Source: Manduca sexta
Taxonomy: Eukaryota; Arthropoda; Insecta; Lepidoptera; Sphingidae
Direction of reading: 5' to 3'
Length of the DNA stretch: 64,000 nt
NCBI RefSeq assembly: GCF_014839805.1
Contig: NC_051126.1
Coordinates: 5,464,609-5,528,608 of the forward strand
Shown: piece by piece, positions 1 to 13,585 of the stretch
Layout: the number at the start of each line of letters is the position of its first letter
Position numbering within the stretch: the first letter of the stretch is position 1
Position numbers and translations under genes: made by a program
Notes under the pieces: generated by a model
What the model saw: the letters and a program-made list of their open reading frames with translations, nothing else
What the model was told of the DNA's origin: nothing
Databases searched by the model: none

Positions 1-3000
1 TAACTTCTGTATATATGAATGAGTTGCAGTCAAATTTACACGCATGTTTGCGTTTGTATCAATGACCCCGTTACAAAGATTTATACGAGTTTTGAAAGGA
101 AATTAAAATGTTAAGGTCCTAAACCGTCGAATACACTAAAACGTATTTCCCAACAGAGATAATAAAATAAAGTAAACTTTGCAAAATATAACAGTACCAT
201 AACAATCAACCATGAATCTTTACGACACGATATTCCACCCAATAAAAAAATTAGCATCCTTCACGTCACTTAGATCGTAAACAAACTTTAAGCTCTAATC
301 AAGCAATAATTATGTCTTAAAAAAAAATCTCTTACATGAATTTTTCACTGTAAATTAATTTTAATTCTACAATGAAATCTACAAACAGACTTGTTATCAA
401 GTGGAAAAATATAGCTATAATTACAAACACAATGACCAAGGATGTACAAGTGATATCACAACAATAATACACGGGTCACATGGAATTCTCAGGGCACGCC
501 GATTAGACTTCGTACCACTACATCTAGTTCATCTAATACGCCGAGCACGTTTCCTACCGATGAAGCTTTTATATCATAAACTACTCCGCTGTTATCATAA
601 ACGATTTAAATACGATATACACGTATATCTAGATTCTAGAACTCAATCTTATCTAAAACAATAATTACTCAGGTTAACGTTTCCCTGTCCGTATTAATCT
701 ATTGATTTCAATGACTAAGTTATTTCACATGGCACTAATATTTTTCTTGATTTATTTAATTTTATCAATTAACCTTTTGATCGCAAGTTATCATTCAATT
801 AATTTACTGACATACAACAAATTTCGTATCTGCGCGCCACCCATACAGCTCCTCACGTCGACGTGGTTAATAATTATACAACGTTTCAATTAAAAATAAT
901 ACGCTGCTCAACTTTTTAAGAAAAGTATTTTCACTATATTGTTACTACGGAGCTAAATTCAGGAGAATAGTGTCAAATTTATTTGATTTAGGATTATTCC
1001 TTCGCCATATAACACAGAATAAATTTTTCCCAAAATATATAGAAACAGACGTTTAAATAGGTTGAAAGGCACAGTCTTGAATTGAATCACTATAATCTTT
1101 TAAATGTTTCCTTGGGATAGCACGTGCCTTGATTACTTACAGCAGAACGTGATGCAAAATATTGCCATTCCGTAAACAAACGTGAGTTAGTTGGCAGATA
1201 TTTCTCAGCATCATCTTACTTTATATGTGTCCCTTGCCATTCTCGGTGCCATATTAACAGTATTAGAATTCTCGCGCTGCAGGGGCGCTTCATTCGAGTT
1301 GCTCCAAGTTTCTTTGCTTATGGTTCTTGTGCGCTGTGTCGATATTTTCAATGCCAAGACCAGTGCGCGGCCGGCAATCGCCTTCATCCAGTCACGACGT
1401 CGGTCTGAGGTACTCAAGTGATGCGCACAACTTTATTACAACAAATGCATTGAATGCTGCAGGTGGGCGAGCAATAAATAATATCGCCACAAAACGCATA
1501 ACAAAGCAAAATACAAATAGTGGTATTTGGTTTTATCGACAGAAATTTACACACAATGTTTAGAAACAAACTCCATCAATGTTTTGCTTTCACGCCTCAC
1601 GGCTGTGAATGATGGTACTTTTATTGTACACACTTGAATTATTCTAAAGTTTTTTGTTTGATGTTACATTATGCATTAGGAAATCTTTTACAAACCATTA
1701 AGGTTAATAACTTCCAAGTGGATAAGCATAATCTAGGATAACGATCAATTTACTTTCGCAATGAGATAATATCCGCTTAAATACTTTTTGTTTTAAAATG
1801 TTACATGACAAAAACTATTGCGACACTGATTACCAAACAAACTAATAATTTCATAAATAAACAAGGCCGTGTTAAACTTCGGAGCTCTTTTAACTGACCT
1901 ACATTACAAGCCGCGAGTACCAGACGAGATTTTTAATAAACCCAACTGATACAAGTATAGACGAGGACAGGTAACATATAAAACGAGTTCTATGAAAGCT
2001 TTAAGAAAAGCAGTCTTTGTTCCTGAAACAATCGGGGCGGTATAACAAACGGTAAAGAATGGCGCGCGGTCGGATTCTCGGGAGTCGATCGTTCGACTCG
2101 TCCAGTGTTTGCCACACAGACCAATATTGACATTCTCATTGTCTACTAACTGACGGCTAATCTCTTTGTACGGCGATATTCTTTTGTGTTTCGTAATATC
2201 GACGTGTGCTTGTGATCATCTTGATGATATTGCGGGATAACGTACTAAGCTCTCCGTGTCAAACACGCTATATCAACTTACATTCAAATAAACCACTAAA
2301 GCGCAAAATGATTACAAAAGAATAATCATGTTCAACCTTTCTGCAATATTACTTACAATTAATAAATGTTTTGCATAAACGGTTATAAATCTAACAACCT
2401 TCACTCTGTTGATCGTATATATTAAAACATGTAGAGTATGCAACAAACTTTTATTGCATACTCATAGCTGAACATAATCGTCAATTTCACACATAAACAC
2501 ATTAACTTCAATCAAAATATTATATTTACTTTATCTAAAATAATGTAAACCCTTTGAAATTTATTTAAGTGATAAAAACAATTACTTATAAGGATACAAA
2601 AGTTTAAAGGCGATTTGAAAATTTGAATCTGGTCAGCTAATTTTTATGTCCGATTGTACAACGCATATAACATTTTGATTTCTTTACATTGTGCTCAAAT
2701 ATTTTGTAACTGTATATTTTCTGAGAAATGTAAAACTGCCTTTAATTTCCTTTAAACTATAAAGATATCAAAACTTTAAAACTGTCTGATATGTTCGTTC
2801 GTAGAGCTACATTGATGTCAGTAAAAAAATCTGACAATAATAATTATAAATTTAATTCAAATATTCGGTGGATAATAAATCTATGTCATAAATTATGATT
2901 GAAATAATTATGGTAGAAAAATACAATTAGAAATCTACTTTAAAATTGAACTCGATTCAATACCCAGAAATGTTGATATATTTTTTCTTGGAATATAATT

Positions 3001-4361
3001 AATTTGATGTATGTTTATTTAGAAGTTATAAATATAAGTAATTATATGTTACGATTTATTTTCCATTTTGCCCATCATTATCACCTAATTTAAAGATTGG
3101 AACACCTTCACAAAGTATGCTAGCTCCATAAACGACTTATAAATTGCATCGTAATAGAATGCAATAAGTCAAAATTAAGAAGGGCCTGCTAGTTTCCTAC
3201 ACCTAGTTATAAATTGCGTGGGCCCGTCGGTCCACTTTCGTTCAGTTTGTGTGCCGGCGCCTGCGCTGCACACACGCAGCTCGCTCCCACCGATACATAC
3301 ATCACAAATATATTGATAGAAAGCGCGTCTCAGGCGAACCATGTCTCTGGGACGCGGAGACAGGAACTGGCTGATGTCTGCGGTCTCAGCAAATAATAAA
3401 GAAAGTAACAAATTGCAACATAGCAAAACCACTGCTTAACGAGTCTGTCTACTTAATGATTGAAATGTAGGGTTTTTCCTTTCAACATATAAAATATTAT
3501 ACACTATACTTTTCTAATTTGGAATATTATCAAATCATTATAGTGATATTGTCGTAATGGTATCGAATACAGATATACATTAAAGACCTACCTCCCAATA
3601 TTGGCCAACAACGCGCTGAAAATTCGCTGCGTCGTCACAATTTTTAATTAAGAACGAATATACAAGTTTTGCTTAAACATAATGCATTGTTACACGTCGA
3701 AGCTTATTAAGTACCTTGGGTATTTAAACTGTATAAAAATTATAATTGAAATAAAATTTAAATAGTTAATAATATCAATAATTATTATACTAATGTAGAT
3801 ATTACTATTGTATACTACGTGTAGACTATAGAGTAACCCACTTTTTAGAGTTAATTTATTAAATATTATACATAAATTATATATTTAATAGCATCATTAT
3901 TAATTAATTTGCCTGCACCCTCAACTAGAAACACGTGTCAGCAGCTGTCGACTTACAGATGTTCACTAACTTTTGATAATTAATAACATTTATGTAATTT
4001 CCTACAATAATTTTCGCGGTCGTAATTCATCATCATTTAATCATACTTGCTTAAGTGAGATTTTATTCAACTATCGATATTCATATATTGTTTTTGTATA
4101 TTGAATTTATAGTGTAACATCTTCCGAGAAACCAAATTTAGTGTACACACGCCCTTCACACTTAGAAGAATGTATAATAAAAAAAAGTAAATTACAAATT
4201 TGAGATGATAGTACATCCGCTCGGAGCTCTACATTAAACATACTTTTGCCTCGCAAATCCTTTGTATCCCCTCTTCTTTTACTAATATTGTAGTTATAAG
4301 CAGATGTGAACGTAAGTTAGTGTGTTAAGATCGCTTCAATTAACAATGGTTTCCTGGTTAC
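1..4361. other. Non-coding region, left end
   Basis: No convincing gene is seen. The sequence is AT-rich with scattered short open frames that show no coding character. Two GC-richer patches stand out, at about 2,040-2,120 and 3,215-3,370. The second contains an arthropod-like initiator (TTCAGTTTG near 3,240) followed by GC-rich sequence, so it could be a promoter with a 5' untranslated exon. This is inference only. Confidence 0.5.
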
Positions 4362-4434
4362 AGTGGTACGCCGGGCGAGAGCGGCCGCGCGTTATAATGT
4401 AAGCGACGCACGTCGACGCCCGCCTGCCTTCAAG
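4362..4434 (+). other. Candidate internal 5' exon
   Basis: A 73 bp GC-rich block sits between a good acceptor (CTGGTTACAG) and a good donor (AAG|GTGAGC) on the plus strand, in otherwise AT-rich sequence. One frame is open through it, but nothing links it to a known protein. The start codon of the secreted-protein gene at 13,586 lies ten bases after an acceptor-like CGGCAG. That gene therefore probably has upstream 5' untranslated exons, and this block is one candidate. RNA reads would decide. Confidence 0.3.
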
Positions 4435-7400
4435 GTGAGCATCCTCTCTCCATTCTACCAATACATTTCTTTAACGTGGATAAACGCTGCACTTATTGGC
4501 CTTAACCTATTTACCAAACCGTGTATTGCACTTTAAAGAATAGCTTCCTTTTTAAAGCAATTTCAGTATTTATTTTTGGCTGGTGGATGGCAAAGATAAT
4601 TGTGAATGAAAAGGCCGCGTGACCAAGGCTGATATGATATAATGTGAAACATCTGTTATATAAAAATCATACTACAGTTATGGTGATGCAATTAAATGGT
4701 GCGTGGTGGCATTAATCCAGTCACGGACAAGGCGAACTTCGCCAGAATGCGAACGTAAACCTACTGAGTGTGCGTCGTTTACCTAAGCCACCCCATGCCA
4801 AATTCAAAAGAAATAAACAACATTATAGGCATACAAAAGCGCAACTCCTTAGGGGTTAAGTGACCAAGATCAAGTGTTATAATTGCGCTTTAGTCAGTTC
4901 GGTATACATTATATTATGTGGAAGGGCACGATCAGGATGTCTAAACATGATGTGATGTATCTTGCTGGCAGATGCCAGCTTGGTAGGATTTGTGGATATT
5001 GGTGGAGATTATTGAAAGGCCCAACCCCTAAATACTCATTTCTCAAAGTCATTCTTTCTTCAATTTCCTCATAATTTTTATTATGTTGCGATTTGCTAGT
5101 AGCAGAAATCTCATCAGATTAAATATCCAATTTATTATTAAAAATATTATAGTTTTAAAATTTTATAGCTAAATGGGTTTAGATAGTACTTATAATTATA
5201 GCAAAACAAAACTTAAGAACAGTTGTTATAAGTTAAGACAAACACATACTGTCTATAAATAAGTGAGCAGGCGCATAAAAGTACAAATGAGATAATAAGA
5301 TAGATAATCTAATAATTGATTCCTTTAAAAACTGTTCTGTGCAGGACCTCTATAAAAATATAGTGAACTATTTTTATCTGTTCATTGAAGGAACAGAAAA
5401 GGTGCAATTAAAATAATTATACGCCACTGACCATAAGTCAACAACATTGTGGTTGTTTCCTAAAAAAGATGTAACCATATATGGAAGAATAAAGCAGTTT
5501 AACACCCGCGGCCACCGAGATAAGATTATTATATGTCGTTCGAGTTTGCAACGTCCATTCACGTCAACAATCCTTGTGTCTATAAATCGTAGATATACGC
5601 AAGCTCTACGCGTAATCTTCAGCAGTGACACAGGCGTTTGTGGCCTTGGTAAAATGAACAATGTAAATTTGAAAATTATTATACATCTTCATTTTATTTT
5701 TCTGTTGTCTTATTGATGCTACCAACAGTATGACAAATGAATATAAACAAAGATATAACATAATTAGCTCAGTTATGAAATATATTCACAAATATAATAT
5801 TTAACAACCCAACTAGCAAGATAAAACCCGCTGCTAATTATAGTAACATGACTCATATACCTATATTAAAATACAACATGCTGAACTAATTAAGTAAAAG
5901 TCGAAAAAAGTGCGCCGGCGCAGCTTTGGGCGCTGGGCGCAGGGCGCGGGGACGAAGTCGCCGACGCGCCGCGGCCGTGAATCTGCGCGTAATATATTGT
6001 TATTCACGAGCGAGATGTCGCCGGCTTCCGTCAAAGCGGTCTGTTTCCCTTCCAAAAATACACGGATTATATTCCAAACGCATCAGTGTCGGTACGCTGA
6101 ATACATTTTGCACGTTCCGTACAAACATTCATCGGTTTTAGAATATTTATCTAATTAGAGCGATAAACGGGCCCTTAGAAATTCGATACCAGTTTCCTGT
6201 TTAACTTGTCTGTTGACAAGATAAATCACCTTTTTTCTGAAACCTGTTATTTAAAATTTACTGTTGTGATGTTGACATATGGTGGATGAGATCCTAACTG
6301 TATTTGAATTATCCCATAAAATAGTTTTAAAAATGATATCGATACAATTATTTTATTAATAATATTGTATCCGCTTTACGCATAAACAGGAAAATTACCG
6401 ACTTTTTTATATTCTAAAGCTGCTAAAGTAGCAAGTAAGACGACTGACGGAATCACTGCCCATAAACTATCGCAACATCAGAGGTATCGTTGGAATGGGT
6501 GCGTCATAATTTCTTAAAAAAACTTATGAAGATTTTGGCGAATTTTTGGCTTCCCACAATCTACTAGTGTACTTACATTAGATTACATTTCAATAGGGCT
6601 TATATATAAACTTTTGTTACCAAAATAAGTTACAGTATGGCTCTATCTGGTAAAATAGATAAGGTAAAATGCTCCATTTCCTTTTCATATCTATATTTTC
6701 TTTTATAGTCTATAAATATGTGTAAAGTTCCATTCAAAATTAAATAAAAATATTAAAACAAAATTTTCCGGATGTACAAACCACATGCGTGTCAGTTCTT
6801 GGTGAGTTAACGAATTCCGTTTAAGTCCAAATATAGAGTATTAATGTAACATTAAAGATACCACGTCAAGTAGAGTTCGCGTAATGATCAATAACTAATT
6901 ACTACAATAAAAGCAATTGTTCAATTTTACCTCCATTGTTTGGTAATTATACATCATAAAATTCATTAAAGAGCGTACCATCCATACTTAATAATTATAA
7001 GACGGCATATTAGTCCTAAAGTAATTCTGACACGTCATTAAACCTTTGATGAATGAGTACTCAGTAGACGTAAATACCTTACTTAGAATAGCACTATACG
7101 GTTAGTGCTTCTAATAAACATTTAATAACACCATACTGTATCACTAAAATGGGACAATTTAGGGGATTCACAAAAACACTTAATGTAGTTAAGTACATAG
7201 TGTACCATAAAGCAGTGTATACGTTTACATTAATAATGATATATCTTATACGTAGATACTTCAATGTCGTATTGAATTTATGCTTACCTACAAATTTAAA
7301 ATATTTTTTGATTAATTAGTGTAATGTTTTATAGGATGTACTTATTTTAAAATCTGGTATTTATGGTGATCTACACATGATAAAATAACACTTATGATTA

Positions 7401-9117
7401 TACGTATATTATTAGAAGAAATGTACCTGTATTTTCTTATTCCCCAGATCACGTCCACACCCTACAAAACCAATTTTGCAGTCTCACATTTTTCTTATGG
7501 ATCAATTAAGTAGAAAACTGGGGTAACGCAACATATCGTACGCACTTTACCCATGTATGTAATTAGAACTGAGAAATTAGGATAGGCAAGATAATTACAA
7601 GTTGCAACTATCTCTAGAGAGCATTAAGTACGTTGAGATAGTTAAGATCGCATAGATATACTAGCTGACCTTGTGGCTCTCGAAAACCATTCGAGATATA
7701 GGAATGATAGTGAAATGTTGCGCGACATGTTAATCACTGAAGTCAGTAGGTCAGCCACTGCTCTCAGCGACACACTTGCCCACTACTTGACAGAAATGCT
7801 TGTAAACCGAATCGCAATTAGTTACATGTGTGGAAATTCAATAAACACTTTTACAAGTTCACGGTTCATGATCCGCTGTCAGAGACAAATGCTAACTTTT
7901 TAATGTTCAGATTAGTGTAGGTATTGAAGATGCAATGTATAAAGAGATCAATTCATTAAGTACATTGTAAAGTTCATTTCACGTCAGAATATTTTGTTTT
8001 AATTATAGAATAATTATATGACGAAAAAAATTGAAATTATTGTACATTATTAAACATGTAAAGAAGGTGTAAAATTATTGAGAAAAAAACAACAATCAAA
8101 AATATAGAAAGTTTACATACTAAGTCACATTTCTATGTTATTATTAAATAGAACACTGTAACAGAATTTGTTGTGTCGACGCAATCTTTACGATTTACTA
8201 TTATAAGGTTCTTGCTTGTTACTCGAACATTAAATCCTATGATTTAATGTTCGAGCCCTATTGTTATAAGACTGTCGTTCCATATGGTGACGAGGATTCT
8301 AGATGAAGTTAACACGACAATTATAACGGTTATGTTTTACTGACAATTGTATCAGTTCCTTTAATGGTAGACTATAAAAATAAACATCAATAAATCGGGC
8401 TAAGAAGTGAACAAAATAATTTAGGTCGAATTCCAAGGAGTTCAGTGTTGTCAGACTAATCATAATGTTCTTTAAACTTTCTTTTACTAATGTCTACCGT
8501 AAATTCTTTACGTACAATTACAATGGGAAATGTTTACCAAACAAATAAACCAACAGTACTGATAGGGCACCCATTTATGATAAACTGGCTTTTGCTCACG
8601 GTTTTGTCCGCGTGAAAATCTCCATAGAACATAGAAATACTCAAACTAAAGATTAATATAGCTAAGTTAGTTAGGATTAAAGGCTAGGTTCTTTAGACTT
8701 CGTATTAGTGAAGGATATTTAAAATCGGATCAGTATTTTCTGAAATTATATGTACCCAACAACAAAATCACAAACATTACACAAGCCGACAAAAAATTTT
8801 TTTTTTTTTATGTTTCTGTTCTAATGCTTGAATTCTGATTCCAAACATCGAAAAACACTCGGATATCCATTTTTAACCCTTAAAGTTTGCTTTTGTCTGA
8901 TTTATGTTGATAAGTACGTTTTGAAGATTTTAAATGATTCTTATGAGGAATAGGCGGTAGCATTTTGATCATTTTAATTGCAAATTGCGAATTATGTCTG
9001 AACGGCAGTAGTGAGTGTTTACTAGTCTATTACTATTTAAAAAAGTATATTTGAATTGTAACAACCGACTTTTATGTGGTACTTGGTTAGAAAATGGCAC
9101 CAAGAAAGTGTAAACAG
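4435..9117. other. Non-coding region
   Basis: No supported gene. A GC-rich patch at about 5,905-6,040 stands out from its AT-rich surroundings, and a perfect hairpin lies at 8,222-8,255 (listed separately). The rest looks like intergenic or intronic sequence. Confidence 0.5.
8222..8255. repeat. Perfect hairpin, 15 bp stem
   Basis: CTCGAACATTAAATC is followed by the 4-base loop CTAT and then the exact reverse complement GATTTAATGTTCGAG. The stem has no mismatch. It is too short for a typical insect microRNA precursor and no T-run follows, so its role is unknown. Confidence 0.8.
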
Positions 9118-9849
9118 AATGTTGATTAATTCTGTTTTATTGGCGGTGAATTTATTAAAGTAAGAAGTAAGAAATTTGCTTCGGGAACGATTTTGAAGCA
9201 TTGCGAAGCCTATGACGCTTATTATAACCTTAAAATACGGAATCAAGATAAGAAATGGGTGCCTCACGGTGCTTGTGTTAATTTCAAATTGGAAAATATA
9301 ATGTGAAAGTGAAACCAATAGTAGAGCCTAAATAAATATTGATGCTACCGTTACATATCAAGTTAGGGCTAATGAAGCAATTTCTGTAAGCTCTAGATCA
9401 TAATTCTGAAGCTATTGAATATTTAAAGGGATTTTTCCCAAATTATCTGAAGCTAAAGTTAAAACTGGTATTTTCGTTGGACCACAAATAAAATAAATAA
9501 TGAGCAGCGATGATTTCACAAAATTCCTTATTGCTCACGAAAACTAATCCTGGAAGCGTCTGAAAGCAGTAGTCAATTGTTTTTTGGAAATCACAGAGTC
9601 GACAATTATGAAAAGTTCATTGAAACTATGCTTGAAAGTTTTAAATTGATGGGATGCAGAATGTCCCATAAACTCCATATGCTACATGCTCACCTGGACA
9701 AACTTAAAGATAATATGGGTGCCTATTCAGAGGAGCAGGGAGAACGTTTTTACCAAGATGTAATGGACTTTGAACGATATTACCAAGAGCAGTACAACGA
9801 TAGTATGATGGGAGATTACATTTGGGGATTAATACGCACACGAACATAA
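9118..9849 (+). pseudogene. Decayed copy of a repeated invertebrate gene family
   Basis: The last 90 codons (9,577-9,849) are open and read as a recognisable C-terminal segment: GNHRVDNYEKF, then MGCRMSHKLHMLHAHLDKLK, then SEEQGERFYQDVMDFERYY and MMGDYIWGL. I associate this arrangement (HSHLD, EEQGERFHQD, MxDYxW) with a multi-copy family of uncharacterised arthropod and cnidarian proteins often treated as transposon-linked. Upstream, pieces of the same family remain in shifting frames with stop codons, for example NQDKKWVPHGAC near 9,240 and FVGPQI near 9,470. The copy is therefore broken by several frameshifts and stops. A 15 bp inverted match (AAAGTTTGCTTTTGT) lies at about 8,880-8,895 and again, inverted, at 10,063-10,078, flanking the copy. 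These may be remains of element ends. Confidence 0.5.
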
Positions 9850-12800
9850 AAGATCCATTAAAAAAAAAACATTTTTGAACAAGATTTTTTGTTATTTTCT
9901 ATTTGTTTGCTATTAGTAATTATTAGTCGTAATTCTCGTATAAAAAAGACTTTGATGTTCAATAAAAACTTTTTTTATCGTAATTTTAAATAAAATTAGA
10001 GGAAGTATAAAAATTTGTATGTATTTTTTGAAACTTAGTAAAATTGCTCTAGTTTCTACAAAAGCAAACTTTGATCGGAACAGTTATTTTTTTATTTATT
10101 TGTAACATAGGAGAAACCAAAATTTCACATTCAGGAGCCAGACTCAAAAATCGTGTTGACCGGTGTTATCTTTATTATAATATGTAGCACCTGACTGTTA
10201 ACTAAGACATATCCAACCAACTGATTAAAAACAACATTCTAGAATTTGCCAAGACGGATATTCCATAAATAAATATTAGTGAAGTGGTGTGTCCACAACG
10301 TTGCGTTAAGTCTTTCTCTCGAACTAGAGTTGGAATCCTGCTCAGGCGTGGATCAGCAGTTACCTAATATGCAAATATGGCCAGCATCGTGCCCAAGTAT
10401 TTAGCGACACTTTCTCGACGAACCCGATTACCATTATCACACAATAGAGTGTAATGGTCATCACACCATCCACTACACGTGGCTCCAAATACAATAGTCG
10501 ATAAGTCACGCATTTCCACAAAATGTTCCAATAGAATCACTGTCGGTGTATAAAGCTAACGGTGAACTATTATTTCAATGATAAAGGTGTAAAACATTTG
10601 AGATATTTGTTGCTTTATCATTTTATATAACCAAATTAATTTCGAAGTAATTATGCTCTGTTTGTGCTCATAAGTTACAGGTAAAATCTATTTAAAATTA
10701 TATATTCAAGAAATTCTATAAATAAAATTGTTCCTTTATTCTTGAGTGCATTTTGTTTAAGTAAATTCAAATTAAAAATAATAGTATGTCTAAGCGAGAT
10801 CAATTTACTTGTTCCTTAAATAACACCCGTCAGTCTTTAGAGGGGTGAGGCGTCAAGCGTAACCGTAGAAAGACAAGAAAGAGCTTTCCTTTATTTAATG
10901 TTGTTAATTCAAATGAATCAACCAACAGAACTGTACATTATAAAAAAAATAGTTTTTCAAAGTTTAGATTTGTTCTTATTTCTTCTTGGCTCACGATATT
11001 TCTTTTTCATGCTGACGAGACGGACCCTGGCGATAACTTTCCCAGCATGACGTGATAGATAGGTAACTGGAATAGGTACGACCCGCATCGGGTAGATATT
11101 TTTGTTGCTAGTATTTCCTCATGGAAGTTGAAAAATATATCAGTTGTGAGCACAGTATTTTATGTGTTTGATGTCACAGTAAATAAACTATAATATGTAC
11201 ATGATGAAATGTATGATTAAAATATAATTGGTCATTCAACATTTTGTATCTATTTCAATCGACATGGTACGGCAAGAATTGCGTGGTAGGGGCTGAAGGT
11301 AATTAAAGATGCATTTACAAGTTTTGAATCGTGTCGGTACTCGCATCGGCCGCATCAGACGCAATACGCATCGAATATTCTCAGAAGCACTCGAGTCGAG
11401 TTGACTGGAAAGCTATTTGTGTGCAACCCTGCGCCGGCACACCTCTGTTCCGCGACACTCTCGTCTCGTTCTCGCATACATGTCAAGGTAGGGTTCAACA
11501 TTCGAGGATTTGGTACGCGAAGATAATAATACATCGGAACGGAATACCCGACGTGTCTGTTTTATGTAAACAGAATGATTTCATTAGGTCAGACGCGGTC
11601 TCGAGAATATTAAAGCTTCATAAGCCCATGAGAACGGCGCGCGTTCTTTCTTCACACCGCTGGGCTCGGAGGGTGAAAATCCCGATCGGACAACATTCAC
11701 CGGCCTGACGACACTTTCTAATCCTTTTCACGCAAGCGAGTATGGTAGAATAAGCTTCAATCAAGCACCCATTGAAACACGGTCAATTCCCGCGAGGCGC
11801 TTCCGCGTGCGCGTGTGGACTGCGGCGCCTGAAGCGAGATCATTGCCAGATGCTGCCGCCTGCCGACTGACGAGTGCCGATAGATTGCGACGGGGTCAAC
11901 AGCCATTGCCCTTGTTTTGCGCACTAAATTATTCACTTGAGTGTACACAGATCCACCATAGGTATGTTTCGATTGTAACTAGGGTTAAGAAAATCCACAA
12001 TAGTTCCTGACAACGTATCTATCGATATCGAGAATGTGACTATATCAATTTAACTAGCAAGCACTTATGCAGACTGTTAAATATGGTTTGCATGACATCT
12101 TAGTACCCAATGTTTTATAATTCTGGGTAAGGTGTTTATTTACATACACCAAGATAAAGTTGTCTAGGTTGTGAATCTCTCGTATTCTAGAGTCCTTTGA
12201 GTAGAGATCACAGATGCTAACTATTTCTGCAGCCAAGCAACAGTATAGCAGCACTGTTATCTTCTGGTGTAAAGGACATTATAACCACTAACCAGTGTCA
12301 TTACTGGAAATGTCCAATTGATGATTGATATGAGAGTTAACATCTGTGTTAGGATTATGAGCGCAGTGCAATGCTCGCAGTAATTTGTAATTTTAATTTG
12401 TATTGATACTACCTGTTGCTACTAATTGGGACAATGGACTCGTTTCCAATTAGGCCAGTGGCTTGCTCGTGTCGGGTTTCTACTGTAACTTAAAGTGTAG
12501 GTAATTTTTATTACATTAATACCTAAATTTATAATTTATAGCCACAGGTAATAATTAAATTTACGTATCGTTTGATGTAGTAATCAATGTAAGAATACAG
12601 TTAGGTATTACTTATTACGAACAAGTGTAGAAGAACTCCTGTAATGTGAAGAATTCCTTTAGAACATAGAATAAGTTTTATCATCATAAATTGCTCTATC
12701 GCGCACGCTCATCATGCAACTGTTTGTTTAGAAATTCAAAAAGCATTTTATTGCTATAGAAACATAATAATATGTGCCATTTTGTATGATGATTTGCGAA

Positions 12801-13575
12801 ATGTACCAAGTCATTTTGTTTTCTCATTATTAGTTACTTCCAAAACAAAACAAGTAAATATTTTTCCCATGAAATTTTTTGCTAGCTAGCCAATACATGG
12901 CTCTTCCTAGACCTTTGATTAAAACCTTTATTACCCTTCCTTGCTGCGCCGTAGTCGGGTGAAAAGTTTTACTTACTTAACTGTGATTCCGTCATATTAA
13001 AAATATAATATTGCGGTGATAGTCAATACCTAAGATTATCTTTTTATTAACTTATAATCTGATATAGGTTTGTCTTAAAAATATAATTTGGGGTCACAGT
13101 TTATTTCCAAGTTATCTCAAGTTTGTAAAATATCAATCAATATTAATTCGAATTTTTAATGTAGGTGCTTCATAATATTGACCGTTATAGATAGGTAACG
13201 TAAAGGCTACGACCGATTTGAATGGATCTAGTTTTCCGATGAATAAACGGTTGATGTACGCTCAAGCTATTGAACTAATGGATGAGGCTAAACCTTGATC
13301 CACTTGACATCACTGCTTCTGGATTGTACGTAATCTACCCATCCTTGAGAAGTTGAATACCGAATTCGATAGCTACGGACTATCGTATCTATTCATGTTT
13401 GATAGCATTTTGTTACAATGAAATAATATTAGGATAAGTTATTTTCACATAAAAAAAATACTCATAGTTACATTCTTTATGAATTTACTGTACCTAATCG
13501 ATAAAATTTTCGATAAAAAGAGTTTTTGTACGATATTCAAATAAAAGTAATTATTGATCTGATACATTGTCGGCA
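9850..13575. other. Non-coding region with GC-rich islands
   Basis: Upstream of the secreted-protein gene. GC-rich stretches lie at about 11,330-11,720 and 11,780-11,930. A 125-codon frame in the first lacks an ATG at its start, resembles nothing I know and has no splice context, so I read it as chance openness in GC-rich DNA. The islands could be promoter or enhancer sequence or 5' untranslated exons of the gene at 13,586. Confidence 0.4.
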
Positions 13576-13585
13576 GGTGTTTGCG

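Noticed and set aside
401..664. 87-codon plus-strand frame
   Set aside because: Isolated, atypical composition, no splice or promoter context and no recognisable motif.
11331..11708. 125-codon plus-strand open frame
   Set aside because: It begins at GTG rather than ATG, lies in a GC-rich island where long frames arise by chance, has no splice context and resembles no protein.
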